Assembly (NCBI GenBank): GCA_934168205.1
Contig: CAKPMX010000003.1
Span: 1-64,000 of the forward strand
Length of the DNA stretch: 64,000 nt
Origin: an uncultured Bacilli bacterium
GTDB taxonomy: Bacteria > Bacillota_I > Bacilli_A > RF39 > UBA660
Direction: 5' to 3'
The position numbers were made by a program, and so were the translations under genes. The notes below the pieces were generated by a model. It made no database searches. It was not told the DNA's origin and saw nothing but the letters and a program-made list of their open reading frames with translations. Positions 17,972-25,360 of this stretch are shown in pieces; the stretch's first letter is position 1; the number at the start of each line of letters is the position of its first letter.

Positions 17972-18889
17972 ATGACTAGAGAGGAACTGAATAAGGCTAA
18001 ACAGTCCGAAATTATTAGTGAAGAGCGAAGAGAAAAAAGAAAAAAAGTAGTATGTATTACTTTCAAGATAATTCTTGCTTTAGTAATTATTTTTTCTACT
18101 TTTTATATTCTAAATGATTATATATTTACGAAAAAAATATTGGTAAAGGAAGAACGAATTGTAAATGAGAAAATTCCAGATAGTTTTAATGGGCTTAAAG
18201 TTGTACAATTTTCTGATTTACATTATGGTTCTACTGTTTTTCTAGATGAAGTAAAGGAACTTGTAAAAATAATTAATTCTAGAAATCCTGATATTGTTAT
18301 TTTTACTGGTGATTTAATCGACAAAAATTACGATATTTCAACTAAAGATAAAGAAAAGTTTATTCATGAGATTTCTAAGTTAAAGGCAAGCATAGGTAAA
18401 TACTCTGTCTTTGGTGATGAGGATAGTGATGATTATTCAAGTATTATTAAGCAGGCTGGTTTTAATCTACTTGATAATTCTTATGACTTAGTTTACGATG
18501 GTGATAAAACACCAATTATTATAATTGGAATTTCTAGTTTGTTAAGTAATAATTATGATATTGATGCGGCGTTCAGTTATTTTAAGGAAAGCAATAGTAA
18601 TTCTAATTTATATAGTATTGTTGTTTTTCATGAGCCAGATTTAACTGATTATGTATTGAAAAATAAAAATGCTGATTTATTACTTGCTGGTCATTCTCAT
18701 AATGGATACGTAAAACTACCTTTTGTTAATGGTTTGATTAAGAGTGATGGTGCTATGGAATATTATGATGAAAGATATGAATTTTCTAATAGTAAACTTT
18801 TTATATCATCTGGAATTGGTACCAATGGCTCTGGTGTAAGATTTATGTGTCAGCCAAGTGTTAATTTTTTTAGGCTTTCAAGTAAATAA
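17972..18889 (+). CDS. Membrane-anchored calcineurin-like phosphoesterase (YkuE-like) with a degenerate GNH motif
   Basis: A 305-residue protein: cytosolic basic N-terminus, membrane helix about residues 27-50, then a metallophosphoesterase domain with FSDLHYG, FTGDLID, VVFHEPD and LLAGHSHNGYV. The third family motif, normally GNHD, reads VFGDEDSD here, so the Asn and His ligands are replaced. Activity may be altered or the second metal bound differently. YkuE-like enzymes act on cell-wall or lipid phosphates. The 3' end overlaps the convergent dac gene by 12 bases. Confidence 0.85.
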   Translation: MTREELNKAKQSEIISEERREKRKKVVCITFKIILALVIIFSTFYILNDYIFTKKILVKEERIVNEKIPDSFNGLKVVQFSDLHYGSTVFLDEVKELVKIINSRNPDIVIFTGDLIDKNYDISTKDKEKFIHEISKLKASIGKYSVFGDEDSDDYSSIIKQAGFNLLDNSYDLVYDGDKTPIIIIGISSLLSNNYDIDAAFSYFKESNSNSNLYSIVVFHEPDLTDYVLKNKNADLLLAGHSHNGYVKLPFVNGLIKSDGAMEYYDERYEFSNSKLFISSGIGTNGSGVRFMCQPSVNFFRLSSK

Positions 18890-19930
18890 ATTTTTGAATT
18901 TTCGAAGGAAGTTTTCCTTCTTTTTTTGTGATTTCTTATATATATCTAGTTGACCTATTTTTTTGTCACCTAGGTATATTTTTATGGTTCCAGCTGTATT
19001 TTTTGAATTATCCGTGAAGGCTACAAGTGTTTTGATTTTATATATTTCCTTTTGGGTTAATGGATATGAAAAGGACTTTTTTAGATATAATATTTCGTCT
19101 TCGTTTTTACTTTTTACGTCGAAACTATTTTTATCAACTATTTTATAATTTTCATATTCAGCAAATAATTGTTCATATAGCTTTTGATGAGTTTCATATT
19201 TACTGTCGTCGTTTAATGTTACTATGGTTAGGTTCAAGTTGTTTTTTTTCGCTGTTGTTATTAAAGTTTTACCTGCGCTTGGAGTATAACCGTTTTTTCC
19301 TCCGGTGCAATACTTGTAATTATTTAGCAATCTATTTCTGTTGTACCATAGATATGTTTTGTTGATAGTTGTGGTTTCAAATTTTTTAGTTGATGAGATT
19401 TGTCTATATGTCTTATTTTTATATGCGTACTTAGATAAGAGTGCCATGTCGTAAGCTGTTGAGTAATTTTTGGTATCTTCATCTAGTCCGTGTGGATTTT
19501 TAAAAGTGCTATTTTTCATTCCAATTTCTTTTGCTTTTTGGTTCATTAATTCTACAAATTTTTCTTCACTTCCTGCCGTTGCTACGGCTAATGTTACAGC
19601 CGCATCATTTCCTGATCTTAATAGTAAACCATATAATAAATCTTTTATTGTTATTTTTTCGCCTGGTTCTATATATATGTTTGTACCATACATTTTTAGT
19701 ACTTCTGTACCTACTTCTACCTCTTTTTCTATGTCGGTTGTCTCTAAAACTATTATAGCAGTTAAAACTTTTGTTATTGATGCTATAAGTCTTTTTTCAT
19801 TTATATTGTTACTGTATAATACTCTCCCAGTGTCTAAGTCCATTGCAATTGTCGATATGGCCTTTGCATAAGTTTTGATGGGAAATAAGACCATTATAGC
19901 AATGACTGTTATTAAAAAAAATTTTTTCAT
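18878..19930 (-). CDS. D-alanyl-D-alanine carboxypeptidase (low-mass PBP, S11)
   Basis: A 350-residue protein with a signal peptide (cut after KTYA), the active-site motifs SITK (SxxK), SGND (SxN) and GGKNGYTPSAG (KTG replaced by KNG), and a C-terminal beta domain ending in a basic stretch that may sit on the membrane. It trims the terminal D-Ala of peptidoglycan stems. Start ATG 19930 has AGGTGG 5 bases upstream; the GTG three codons earlier lies inside that site. Confidence 0.9.
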   Translation of the reverse strand: MKKFFLITVIAIMVLFPIKTYAKAISTIAMDLDTGRVLYSNNINEKRLIASITKVLTAIIVLETTDIEKEVEVGTEVLKMYGTNIYIEPGEKITIKDLLYGLLLRSGNDAAVTLAVATAGSEEKFVELMNQKAKEIGMKNSTFKNPHGLDEDTKNYSTAYDMALLSKYAYKNKTYRQISSTKKFETTTINKTYLWYNRNRLLNNYKYCTGGKNGYTPSAGKTLITTAKKNNLNLTIVTLNDDSKYETHQKLYEQLFAEYENYKIVDKNSFDVKSKNEDEILYLKKSFSYPLTQKEIYKIKTLVAFTDNSKNTAGTIKIYLGDKKIGQLDIYKKSQKKKENFLRKFKNLFT

Positions 19931-20041
19931 TTTAACCACCTAAAGAATTATATGCTATTAAAATAAAATTTTTGTTGCTAGTTCTTATTTTTTATAGGAA
20001 AAATTATTTTTTTTAGAATAATAATTATGAGGTGATAAATT

Positions 20042-20779
20042 ATGGAACAAAATATTGTTGTACTTAAATCTAAATTTAAAGAAATCAAAAATAAAGGCTG
20101 GATAGAGGCTAGTTCTAATGGACGTGGAAACGTTGGTATTACATTTGAAAAAGAGTTAGGACTGAGTACTAATCGTTCTGAAAATCCAGATTTTAACGGA
20201 ATCGAAATAAAAACAAAGCAAAATAACCTGTATAAATATATAACTCTTTTTAGTTCAGCGTTTGATGGGCCATTTCCATTTGAAATGAAAAGGATTTCTG
20301 AAAATTATGGTATGTATGATGAAATATGTACGGATGCTAAAGTCTTTTTTGGTATTGTACGTGCCGATGAATCTACAAAAATTGGAAAAAAATGGAAATT
20401 TAAGCTAGAAGTTGATTATATTGAAAAAAGAGTATATTTAGTTGTATATGACAATAATAATGTTATTATTGATAAACAAAGTTATTGGAGTTTTGAATTA
20501 TTAAGAAAACGTTTAGAAACTAAGTTAACTTATTTGGCTTTTATTTTTGCTAAACGAAAGTTTTGTCATAATAAAGTGTATTTTTTATACTATGATATTA
20601 AGTGGTTGAAATTGAGAGATTTTGAAACATTTCTTTTCTTACTTGAAAAAGGCATCATTAGAGTTAGCTTTAAGGTTGGCGTATATAGATCTGGACCTAA
20701 GCGTGGTAAATATTATGATCATGGAACTAGTTTTGAAATACAGGCCGATGACATTGATTGTTTATTTTATAATTTATAG
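20042..20779 (+). CDS. MvaI/BcnI-like restriction endonuclease domain, lone gene
   Basis: A 245-residue protein. SNGRGNVGITFEKELG is followed by a PD-(D/E)xK core, NPDFNGIEIKTK (Asp and E-x-K), and later basic motifs typical of the MvaI/BcnI family, whose fold is close to the mismatch nuclease MutH. No methyltransferase is adjacent, so it is either an orphan nuclease, a repair enzyme or the remnant of a restriction system. GAGGTGATAAATT precedes the ATG. It is the last host gene before the prophage left end. Confidence 0.75.
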   Translation: MEQNIVVLKSKFKEIKNKGWIEASSNGRGNVGITFEKELGLSTNRSENPDFNGIEIKTKQNNLYKYITLFSSAFDGPFPFEMKRISENYGMYDEICTDAKVFFGIVRADESTKIGKKWKFKLEVDYIEKRVYLVVYDNNNVIIDKQSYWSFELLRKRLETKLTYLAFIFAKRKFCHNKVYFLYYDIKWLKLRDFETFLFLLEKGIIRVSFKVGVYRSGPKRGKYYDHGTSFEIQADDIDCLFYNL

Positions 20780-20800
20780 ATTAAGTAACGACATAGGATT

Positions 20801-20841
20801 AAGTACTTTAGCTTGATAAATCAAATGAAGTACTTTTTATT
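20801..20841 (+). terminator. Probable terminator after the nuclease gene
   Basis: Two copies of the self-complementary AAGTACTT (20801-20808 and 20829-20836) can pair across a 20-base loop and are followed by T5 on the plus strand. Confidence 0.5.
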
Positions 20842-20931
20842 GGAAAATTTTTCCATTTTTATAGAAGCTATTGTCAACATTTTTACATTGATTTTATTAT
20901 TTCGTTTTCTTATACATATTTTTAAGACACA

Positions 20932-20956
20932 AAAAAACATTGCTTTTGCAATGCTA
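20932..20956 (-). terminator. Original host terminator of tRNA-Pro, cut off by prophage insertion
   Basis: CATTGC/GCAATG hairpin followed by T7 on the minus strand, 10 bases beyond the left att core. Before integration it would have followed the tRNA-Pro gene. It closely resembles the phage-borne terminator at 56491-56517. Confidence 0.7.
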
Positions 20957-20965
20957 ATTACATAC

Positions 20966-20982
20966 TGGTCGGGAAGACAGGA
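20966..20982. repeat. Prophage left attachment site, 17-bp core
   Basis: TGGTCGGGAAGACAGGA, identical to 56528-56544, which is the last 17 bases of tRNA-Pro(UGG) including CCA. Flanking bases differ at once on the inner side (C against T). Confidence 0.92.
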
Positions 20983-21126
20983 CAGAAAAAATTGTTTTTA
21001 TTTATTTATAAAATTATTGATATATAACATTTTTATTTATAATAATTCGTGTCCATTTATTACTATTTATGAAAAAATCACTAGTAATTGTTGTCCTAGA
21101 ATTTTAGACATTTCTTTAGTTGAGTT

Positions 21127-21582
21127 ATGAAATGTATAAATTTAAAACAAAAAATGAACAAAACTATTTATTGCAAAAAAAGAAAAGAACAAATCACATT
21201 TAAGGATTGCAACTGTTGTCCGTTTAAAGAATATAAACAACATAAACCTCTACAGCCTAAAAAAGAATATAAAATGAAAAAAAAATCTGCTAAACTTGCT
21301 AAATTGGAAAAAAATAGATTTAGTGTGTTTACTGACAATTTGGATAAATGTTATCTATGCGCAAATAAGAAGGACCATTTGCATGAGATTTTTGCAGGAC
21401 GTAATCGTCAAAATTCTATGAGGTATGGGTTTGTATTACCTATTTGCGAAAAGTGCCACAGTAAGTACCAAAATGATGCGAAATTCAATTTAATGTGGCA
21501 TATAAAGGGTCAAAAATATTTTGAGACCAATATAGGAACAAGAGCAGAATTTATAAAGGTGTTTAGAGAAAGCTGGCTATGA
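21127..21582 (+). CDS. HNH-type zinc nuclease-like phage protein
   Basis: A 151-residue basic protein with an N-terminal Cys cluster (CNCCPF) and a C-terminal HNH-like core: CYLCANKKDHLHEIF, GRNRQNSMRYGF, LPICEKCHSKYQ. The two CxxC pairs and the HLHE/H residues fit a beta-beta-alpha-metal nuclease of the kind found in phages. It is the leftmost prophage gene, on the opposite strand to the late operon. The ATG at 21127 has only a weak GAG upstream; 21154 is a possible alternative. Confidence 0.6.
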   Translation: MKCINLKQKMNKTIYCKKRKEQITFKDCNCCPFKEYKQHKPLQPKKEYKMKKKSAKLAKLEKNRFSVFTDNLDKCYLCANKKDHLHEIFAGRNRQNSMRYGFVLPICEKCHSKYQNDAKFNLMWHIKGQKYFETNIGTRAEFIKVFRESWL

Positions 21583-21753
21583 TTCAAAATATTTCATAGC
21601 CTCTTTTTTATATATTTTTCGTTTAATGTCACAATCCAAAATGGCATAATACTTATTGCCAACTTGTTTGATCATAATAGAATATAAGTTAGTATTATAT
21701 AATTTGTTAATTTCTTCTACTTCTCTTTTACTTAAAATATAAGTTTTTTGCAC
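21577..21753 (-). CDS. Small phage protein, 58 residues
   Basis: GTG 21753 with GAGGTG 5 bases upstream opens a 58-codon frame, MQKTYILSKREVEEINK..., ending in TAG 21577, and its tail overlaps the convergent HNH gene by 6 bases. It is basic and mostly helical with no recognised domain. It lies beyond the endolysin terminator at the prophage edge, a typical place for a lysogenic-conversion gene. Confidence 0.55.
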   Translation of the reverse strand: MQKTYILSKREVEEINKLYNTNLYSIMIKQVGNKYYAILDCDIKRKIYKKEAMKYFES

Positions 21754-21786
21754 AATATCACCTCACTTTCGGCGATATTATTGCAT

Positions 21787-21836
21787 AAAAAAAGAAGTAC
21801 TGCAAATTACCGATTTAGTAATTTCAGTACTTTTTT
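21787..21836. terminator. Terminator of the phage late operon
   Basis: A long hairpin AAGTACTG-AAATTAC/GTAATTT-CAGTACTT with T-runs on both sides, 13 bases after the endolysin stop. It works on either strand. Confidence 0.88.
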
Positions 21837-21848
21837 CTTTTTGATTTT

Positions 21849-22850
21849 CTATTTTCCTATATACAATTTTTGTTTTTCGTTTAATTTTATGGCATAAAAA
21901 TCAAGTTTAGGGCTTTCGTAAATAAATTTGACGGCTGGAATATTAGTCAATTCTTCCTTGTATTTATTCGCTTGTTCTTTAGCCATATTTAGTTCTTTTT
22001 TTAAGCTCTCAACTTCTTTTTGCAAAGAGATAATAGTTTTATTCAATTCAACTGTTTTATCCTCTGTAGTGTCTTTTTTAGGTTCTTCAACAGGCTTTTC
22101 TTTTTTTGGCAACCACTCTGCCCATTCTCCCATCGCACACCACAAATTATCTTCAACTTTATGCCAGTCATAGCCATCCTTGTTTACTATTTCTATTGAA
22201 TTATAAATACCAGCATTCATGTAGCCTATTATTTCTCCGTTTGGAGACTTTCTAGCTCTTACATTGTCAGCATTAATCTTAATTTGATTAACGTATTCAT
22301 TTCTAACTACTGGAGTACCATATCTTTTAATTTCAACTTCTTTAACATTCTTAAATGAATATCCTTTAGAATTAAGTATTTTATAAGAGTCATCTACGAA
22401 TAGACATTCTGTAACCTTTTTTCCATTATTTATACTCCAGTAACCTGCAGCATCCTTATGCCATCCTGTTCCTGTAAACTTTCCTTTTCCACATTCAAAA
22501 TGAACATGATTACCGGTAGCATTTCCTTTGGTTCCTTCACTATAAAAAACTTCGCCTTGCTTGATTATTTTTCCAACCCATAGATCTGAAACATCATTAT
22601 CATGGCAAAACATAATGGTCATATAATCCTTAGTGCAATCTGGATACTCTACTTTATCCACACTTTCTAGCCATACTTCATTAGCATCAGCAGTATATAT
22701 TTTTCTTATTATTCCTGTAAAAGGTGCTCTTAGGTTACTTATACCACCATCTGCACATGCCTCATCAACCGCCCAACAAGCTGCATGAGTTCCTTCGTGA
22801 TCTTTTTGTGTTATCCTCATAATTTTGCTAGGATACATTGCTTTTTCCAT
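21849..22850 (-). CDS. Phage endolysin: M23-like peptidase, SH3b domain, coiled-coil tail
   Basis: A protein of 333 residues. The N-terminal half looks like an M23/lysostaphin-type fold, with THAACWAVDEAC as the first ligand region and NHVHFECGKG as the H-x-H motif. A bacterial SH3 domain covers about residues 190-245 (NADNVRARKSPNGEIIGYM). A charged linker and coiled coil and an aromatic C-terminal segment end it. It cuts peptidoglycan at lysis. ATG 22850 has GGGGTG 9 bases upstream; the longer frame to 22871 lies inside the holin gene. Confidence 0.8.
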   Translation of the reverse strand: MEKAMYPSKIMRITQKDHEGTHAACWAVDEACADGGISNLRAPFTGIIRKIYTADANEVWLESVDKVEYPDCTKDYMTIMFCHDNDVSDLWVGKIIKQGEVFYSEGTKGNATGNHVHFECGKGKFTGTGWHKDAAGYWSINNGKKVTECLFVDDSYKILNSKGYSFKNVKEVEIKRYGTPVVRNEYVNQIKINADNVRARKSPNGEIIGYMNAGIYNSIEIVNKDGYDWHKVEDNLWCAMGEWAEWLPKKEKPVEEPKKDTTEDKTVELNKTIISLQKEVESLKKELNMAKEQANKYKEELTNIPAVKFIYESPKLDFYAIKLNEKQKLYIGK

Positions 22851-22854
22851 TGTA

Positions 22855-23238
22855 TTATTCACCCCATTCAATAATATTCTCAGTCGGTATTTTAATTGTC
22901 GATTCTTCTTGCAACTCTAAAACTTCTGTTTTTAACTTTAAAATATCTTTTAGCTTAATTAAATCTTGGCTGCCATACATGACTATTCCTGCCATGAATA
23001 ACATTTTTACTGCATCAATTAAATTTACATTAGTACCATTGATGTTGGCTACTAAAATGTCTGGATTTAAGTATGACGTTAAATACATAAGCCCTATACC
23101 ACTCAAAATACTCACAACTTTAACTAAACCTTCTAACATTTTTTTCTTATTGAAAGTCTGTTTTAATTTAGCAAGTGTCATACCAAGTAAAATATTTGCC
23201 AACATAGTGGCTACTAGACCTATAAATAAATTAAGCAC
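22855..23238 (-). CDS. Putative phage holin
   Basis: A 127-residue protein with two to three hydrophobic segments (about 2-22, 40-60, 78-98), a basic loop between them and a charged C-terminal tail. This profile and the position just before the endolysin are those of a holin, which permeabilises the membrane for the endolysin. It starts at GTG 23238 inside the end of the upstream gene, with AAGGAG 10 bases before. Confidence 0.7.
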   Translation of the reverse strand: MLNLFIGLVATMLANILLGMTLAKLKQTFNKKKMLEGLVKVVSILSGIGLMYLTSYLNPDILVANINGTNVNLIDAVKMLFMAGIVMYGSQDLIKLKDILKLKTEVLELQEESTIKIPTENIIEWGE

Positions 23239-23563
23239 TTTGTTTCAACTCCTTTTCATATTCATCTTCCAATACGTGAACTTTAATTTTTATGGCACCA
23301 TTGCCACCTTTATCAATGTAATCTTTTCCAATTGAAACTCTTTCGCTGAGGGGCAATTCTTCACTACAAATAGCAATTTTCATGGTGTCTAAACTATTCT
23401 TTAACAGTTCTTCATGAATTGCCTTGTTATCTTTTTTGATTTCTTTTATTTCTTTATTTATTTCTTTAATATCTGTTTTTATTTCTTCCTTTATTTCTTT
23501 CAATAAAAAATCCCGAATTAAGATTGGGATTTTTAGCATTATTTTTTTTAAAAATTCTTTCAC
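23231..23563 (-). CDS. Phage coiled-coil protein with hydrophobic N-terminus
   Basis: A 110-residue protein: an amphipathic or membrane-associated start (KIMLKIPILIRDFLL), then a 30-residue Glu/Lys/Ile repeat of the form EI(K/N)KEIKE predicted to be a coiled coil. Genes of this kind (often called hemolysin XhlA-like) lie before holins in Gram-positive phages and help lysis. It starts at GTG 23563 with AAAGGA 10 bases upstream. Confidence 0.55.
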   Translation of the reverse strand: MKEFLKKIMLKIPILIRDFLLKEIKEEIKTDIKEINKEIKEIKKDNKAIHEELLKNSLDTMKIAICSEELPLSERVSIGKDYIDKGGNGAIKIKVHVLEDEYEKELKQSA

Positions 23564-23586
23564 ATTTTCATTTTCCTTTCATTTTT

Positions 23587-23985
23587 TTATAATTCTTTAA
23601 CGCTCCAATTTCCATTTACATATTTCCAAAGAACAGGGTTATTACTATATCCGAAATATATAAATGAAAAATATGCATTGTTTGTTTTTTGAACAATTGC
23701 TCCATTACCAGAGCCATTAATAATTAAAGAAAATAAACTCATTGAATTGGGCGGTACATTATTGCTCTTAACGTATTCCTTAAATGCATCAAGGGAAGCA
23801 ACTGTTAATTGAGCAAATGGAGCGGTAATATACTTTCTATCGTTTTCCAATTCACTAACCTTTGTTGGAATAGAGATTGAGTTTATTGCATCAACTAAAT
23901 TATCTTTTTCGGCTGTTTGCAGGTTGGATAAAATTCCAACCTTTTCATCGAAGAATTTTTTTATTAATTTGAAATTTATTGTCAT
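23587..23985 (-). CDS. Phage tail or baseplate accessory protein
   Basis: A 132-residue protein with a pattern common to phage fibre-associated proteins: NLQTAEKDNLVDAINSI, then KVSELENDRKYIT, and a C-terminal aromatic, beta-rich part. It lies in the fibre cluster. No strong ribosome site precedes the ATG; a small hairpin (GAATATTCT/AGAATATT) lies directly upstream. Confidence 0.6.
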   Translation of the reverse strand: MTINFKLIKKFFDEKVGILSNLQTAEKDNLVDAINSISIPTKVSELENDRKYITAPFAQLTVASLDAFKEYVKSNNVPPNSMSLFSLIINGSGNGAIVQKTNNAYFSFIYFGYSNNPVLWKYVNGNWSVKEL

Positions 23986-24012
23986 AATATTCTTATTAGA
24001 ATATTCAACTTA

Positions 24013-24393
24013 CTATGCAGTACGTACAAAAATATAACATGTGAAGTATGGTTGTACATTGTTATGAGGTTGATTGCTACCTGCATAAAGCATAGCTGCT
24101 GGTCCAGAACCTATAGTTCCAGAATAAGCATAGCCAGTACCATTACCGCCAAGTGAATCTCCGTAATTCATATCGTGCCTATGTTTAGGCATTTCATCAA
24201 TTGTTAGTGTATGTTCCTTTTCGCCGCCTGTTTTTTCTGAAGAAGAAAAATCAGTGTCATTTTCATCAACGCCAACCAATGTACGTCCCTTCGCAATTCT
24301 CTCCCAAACTCCGCCAAAAATTTGGCTTGGATTCTTAGATTTAATACTTAAGTAAATACTGCCTACAGGGTATAGTAAATCAACATTTATCAT
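24013..24393 (-). CDS. Phage tail-fibre tip/collar domain protein (first paralogue)
   Basis: A 126-residue protein. DLLYPVGSIYLSIKSKNPSQIFGGVWERIAKGRTLVG and TGGEKEHTLTIDEMPKHRH, and the ending NNVQPYFTCYIFVRTA, are hallmarks of the collar/baseplate head domain that trimerises at fibre ends with a His-lined metal site. It probably contacts the cell surface. A diverged paralogue is encoded next to it. Confidence 0.8.
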   Translation of the reverse strand: MINVDLLYPVGSIYLSIKSKNPSQIFGGVWERIAKGRTLVGVDENDTDFSSSEKTGGEKEHTLTIDEMPKHRHDMNYGDSLGGNGTGYAYSGTIGSGPAAMLYAGSNQPHNNVQPYFTCYIFVRTA

Positions 24394-24414
24394 AATGCTG
24401 ATATTTAATATCTA

Positions 24415-24835
24415 TTATGCTATTCTCTTCCAAAATGCCATGACTATATAAGGTGGCCTATTCTCGTGCGCTAAAGGTGTATGCATTATTGGATTATTAG
24501 CAGTTAACTTTGGACTATTGCTATTAGTTACTCCTGTTTTTAATGAGTAGTAATCAGCACCAGGAGTTGGTTCATAACCGCCAGTAATAGGATCATTGTT
24601 ACCCTCATTCGGATATATATATGTCGGAGGCAATTCTTCTTTTGCCAATTTATGAGCTTTTTCTCCACCTGTTTTACCTATTTGATTATAATCAGAATCG
24701 TTTGGATTATATCCTACAGGAAATTTTCCTTCAGCAATTCTCTCCCAGGTAAAACCTAAAAAGTTCGAATGATCTAAAGCATCAAAAAAGACCTCTACTT
24801 TGTTAAGTGGAAAGGCCTCTACTAATAATTTAGGA

Positions 24836-24843
<8 letters not shown>
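24415..24843 (-). CDS. Phage tail-fibre tip/collar domain protein (second paralogue)
   Basis: A 142-residue protein with FLGFTWERIAEGKFPVGYN, GKTGGEKAHKLAKEELPPTY and the ending NRPPYIVMAFWKRIA, the same collar-type layout as the neighbour. Start ATG 24843 has GGTGAT 4 bases upstream and overlaps the end of the preceding small gene by 8 bases. Having two paralogues behind a phase-variable repeat suggests receptor-range variation. Confidence 0.78.
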
Positions 24844-25042
<199 letters not shown>

Positions 25043-25059
25043 ACATTTTTTCCTTTCTT

Positions 25060-25347
25060 TTAATTTTTTATTATTGGAACAATTGTCCAATGAGCAGAAT
25101 TCCAAACTTCTGCAGTCGTAATTGCTGTTGTACATTCATATATTGCATGATTTTTAATCACCATATCACCGATTGCATAAGTCTTGGTTGAATCATAGGT
25201 GTCATCTTTTAAACCCAACGCCTCCAACAAGCTATTTGTGTTGATATCATTTTCATAAATTCCATCCTCCATATGTTCAAGACGGTCTTTTGTTATTGGT
25301 GTCGTTTCATCTGGTAAATCTTTCCAAATTTGTTTTTCGTATGCCAT
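25060..25347 (-). CDS. Phage tail-tip associated small protein
   Basis: A 95-residue protein whose start, MAYEKQIWKDLPDETTPITKDRLEHMEDGI, is a sequence commonly found at the head of Firmicute phage fibre proteins, followed by a short beta-rich part with YAIGDMVIKNHAIYECT that looks like a carbohydrate-binding module strand set. AGGAGG 9 bases before ATG. Confidence 0.65.
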   Translation of the reverse strand: MAYEKQIWKDLPDETTPITKDRLEHMEDGIYENDINTNSLLEALGLKDDTYDSTKTYAIGDMVIKNHAIYECTTAITTAEVWNSAHWTIVPIIKN

Positions 25348-25360
25348 TGTTTATTACCTC

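Noticed and set aside
20813..21130. 105-residue hydrophobic ORF spanning the left att site
   Set aside because: It crosses a terminator and the phage/host junction, and has no ribosome site.
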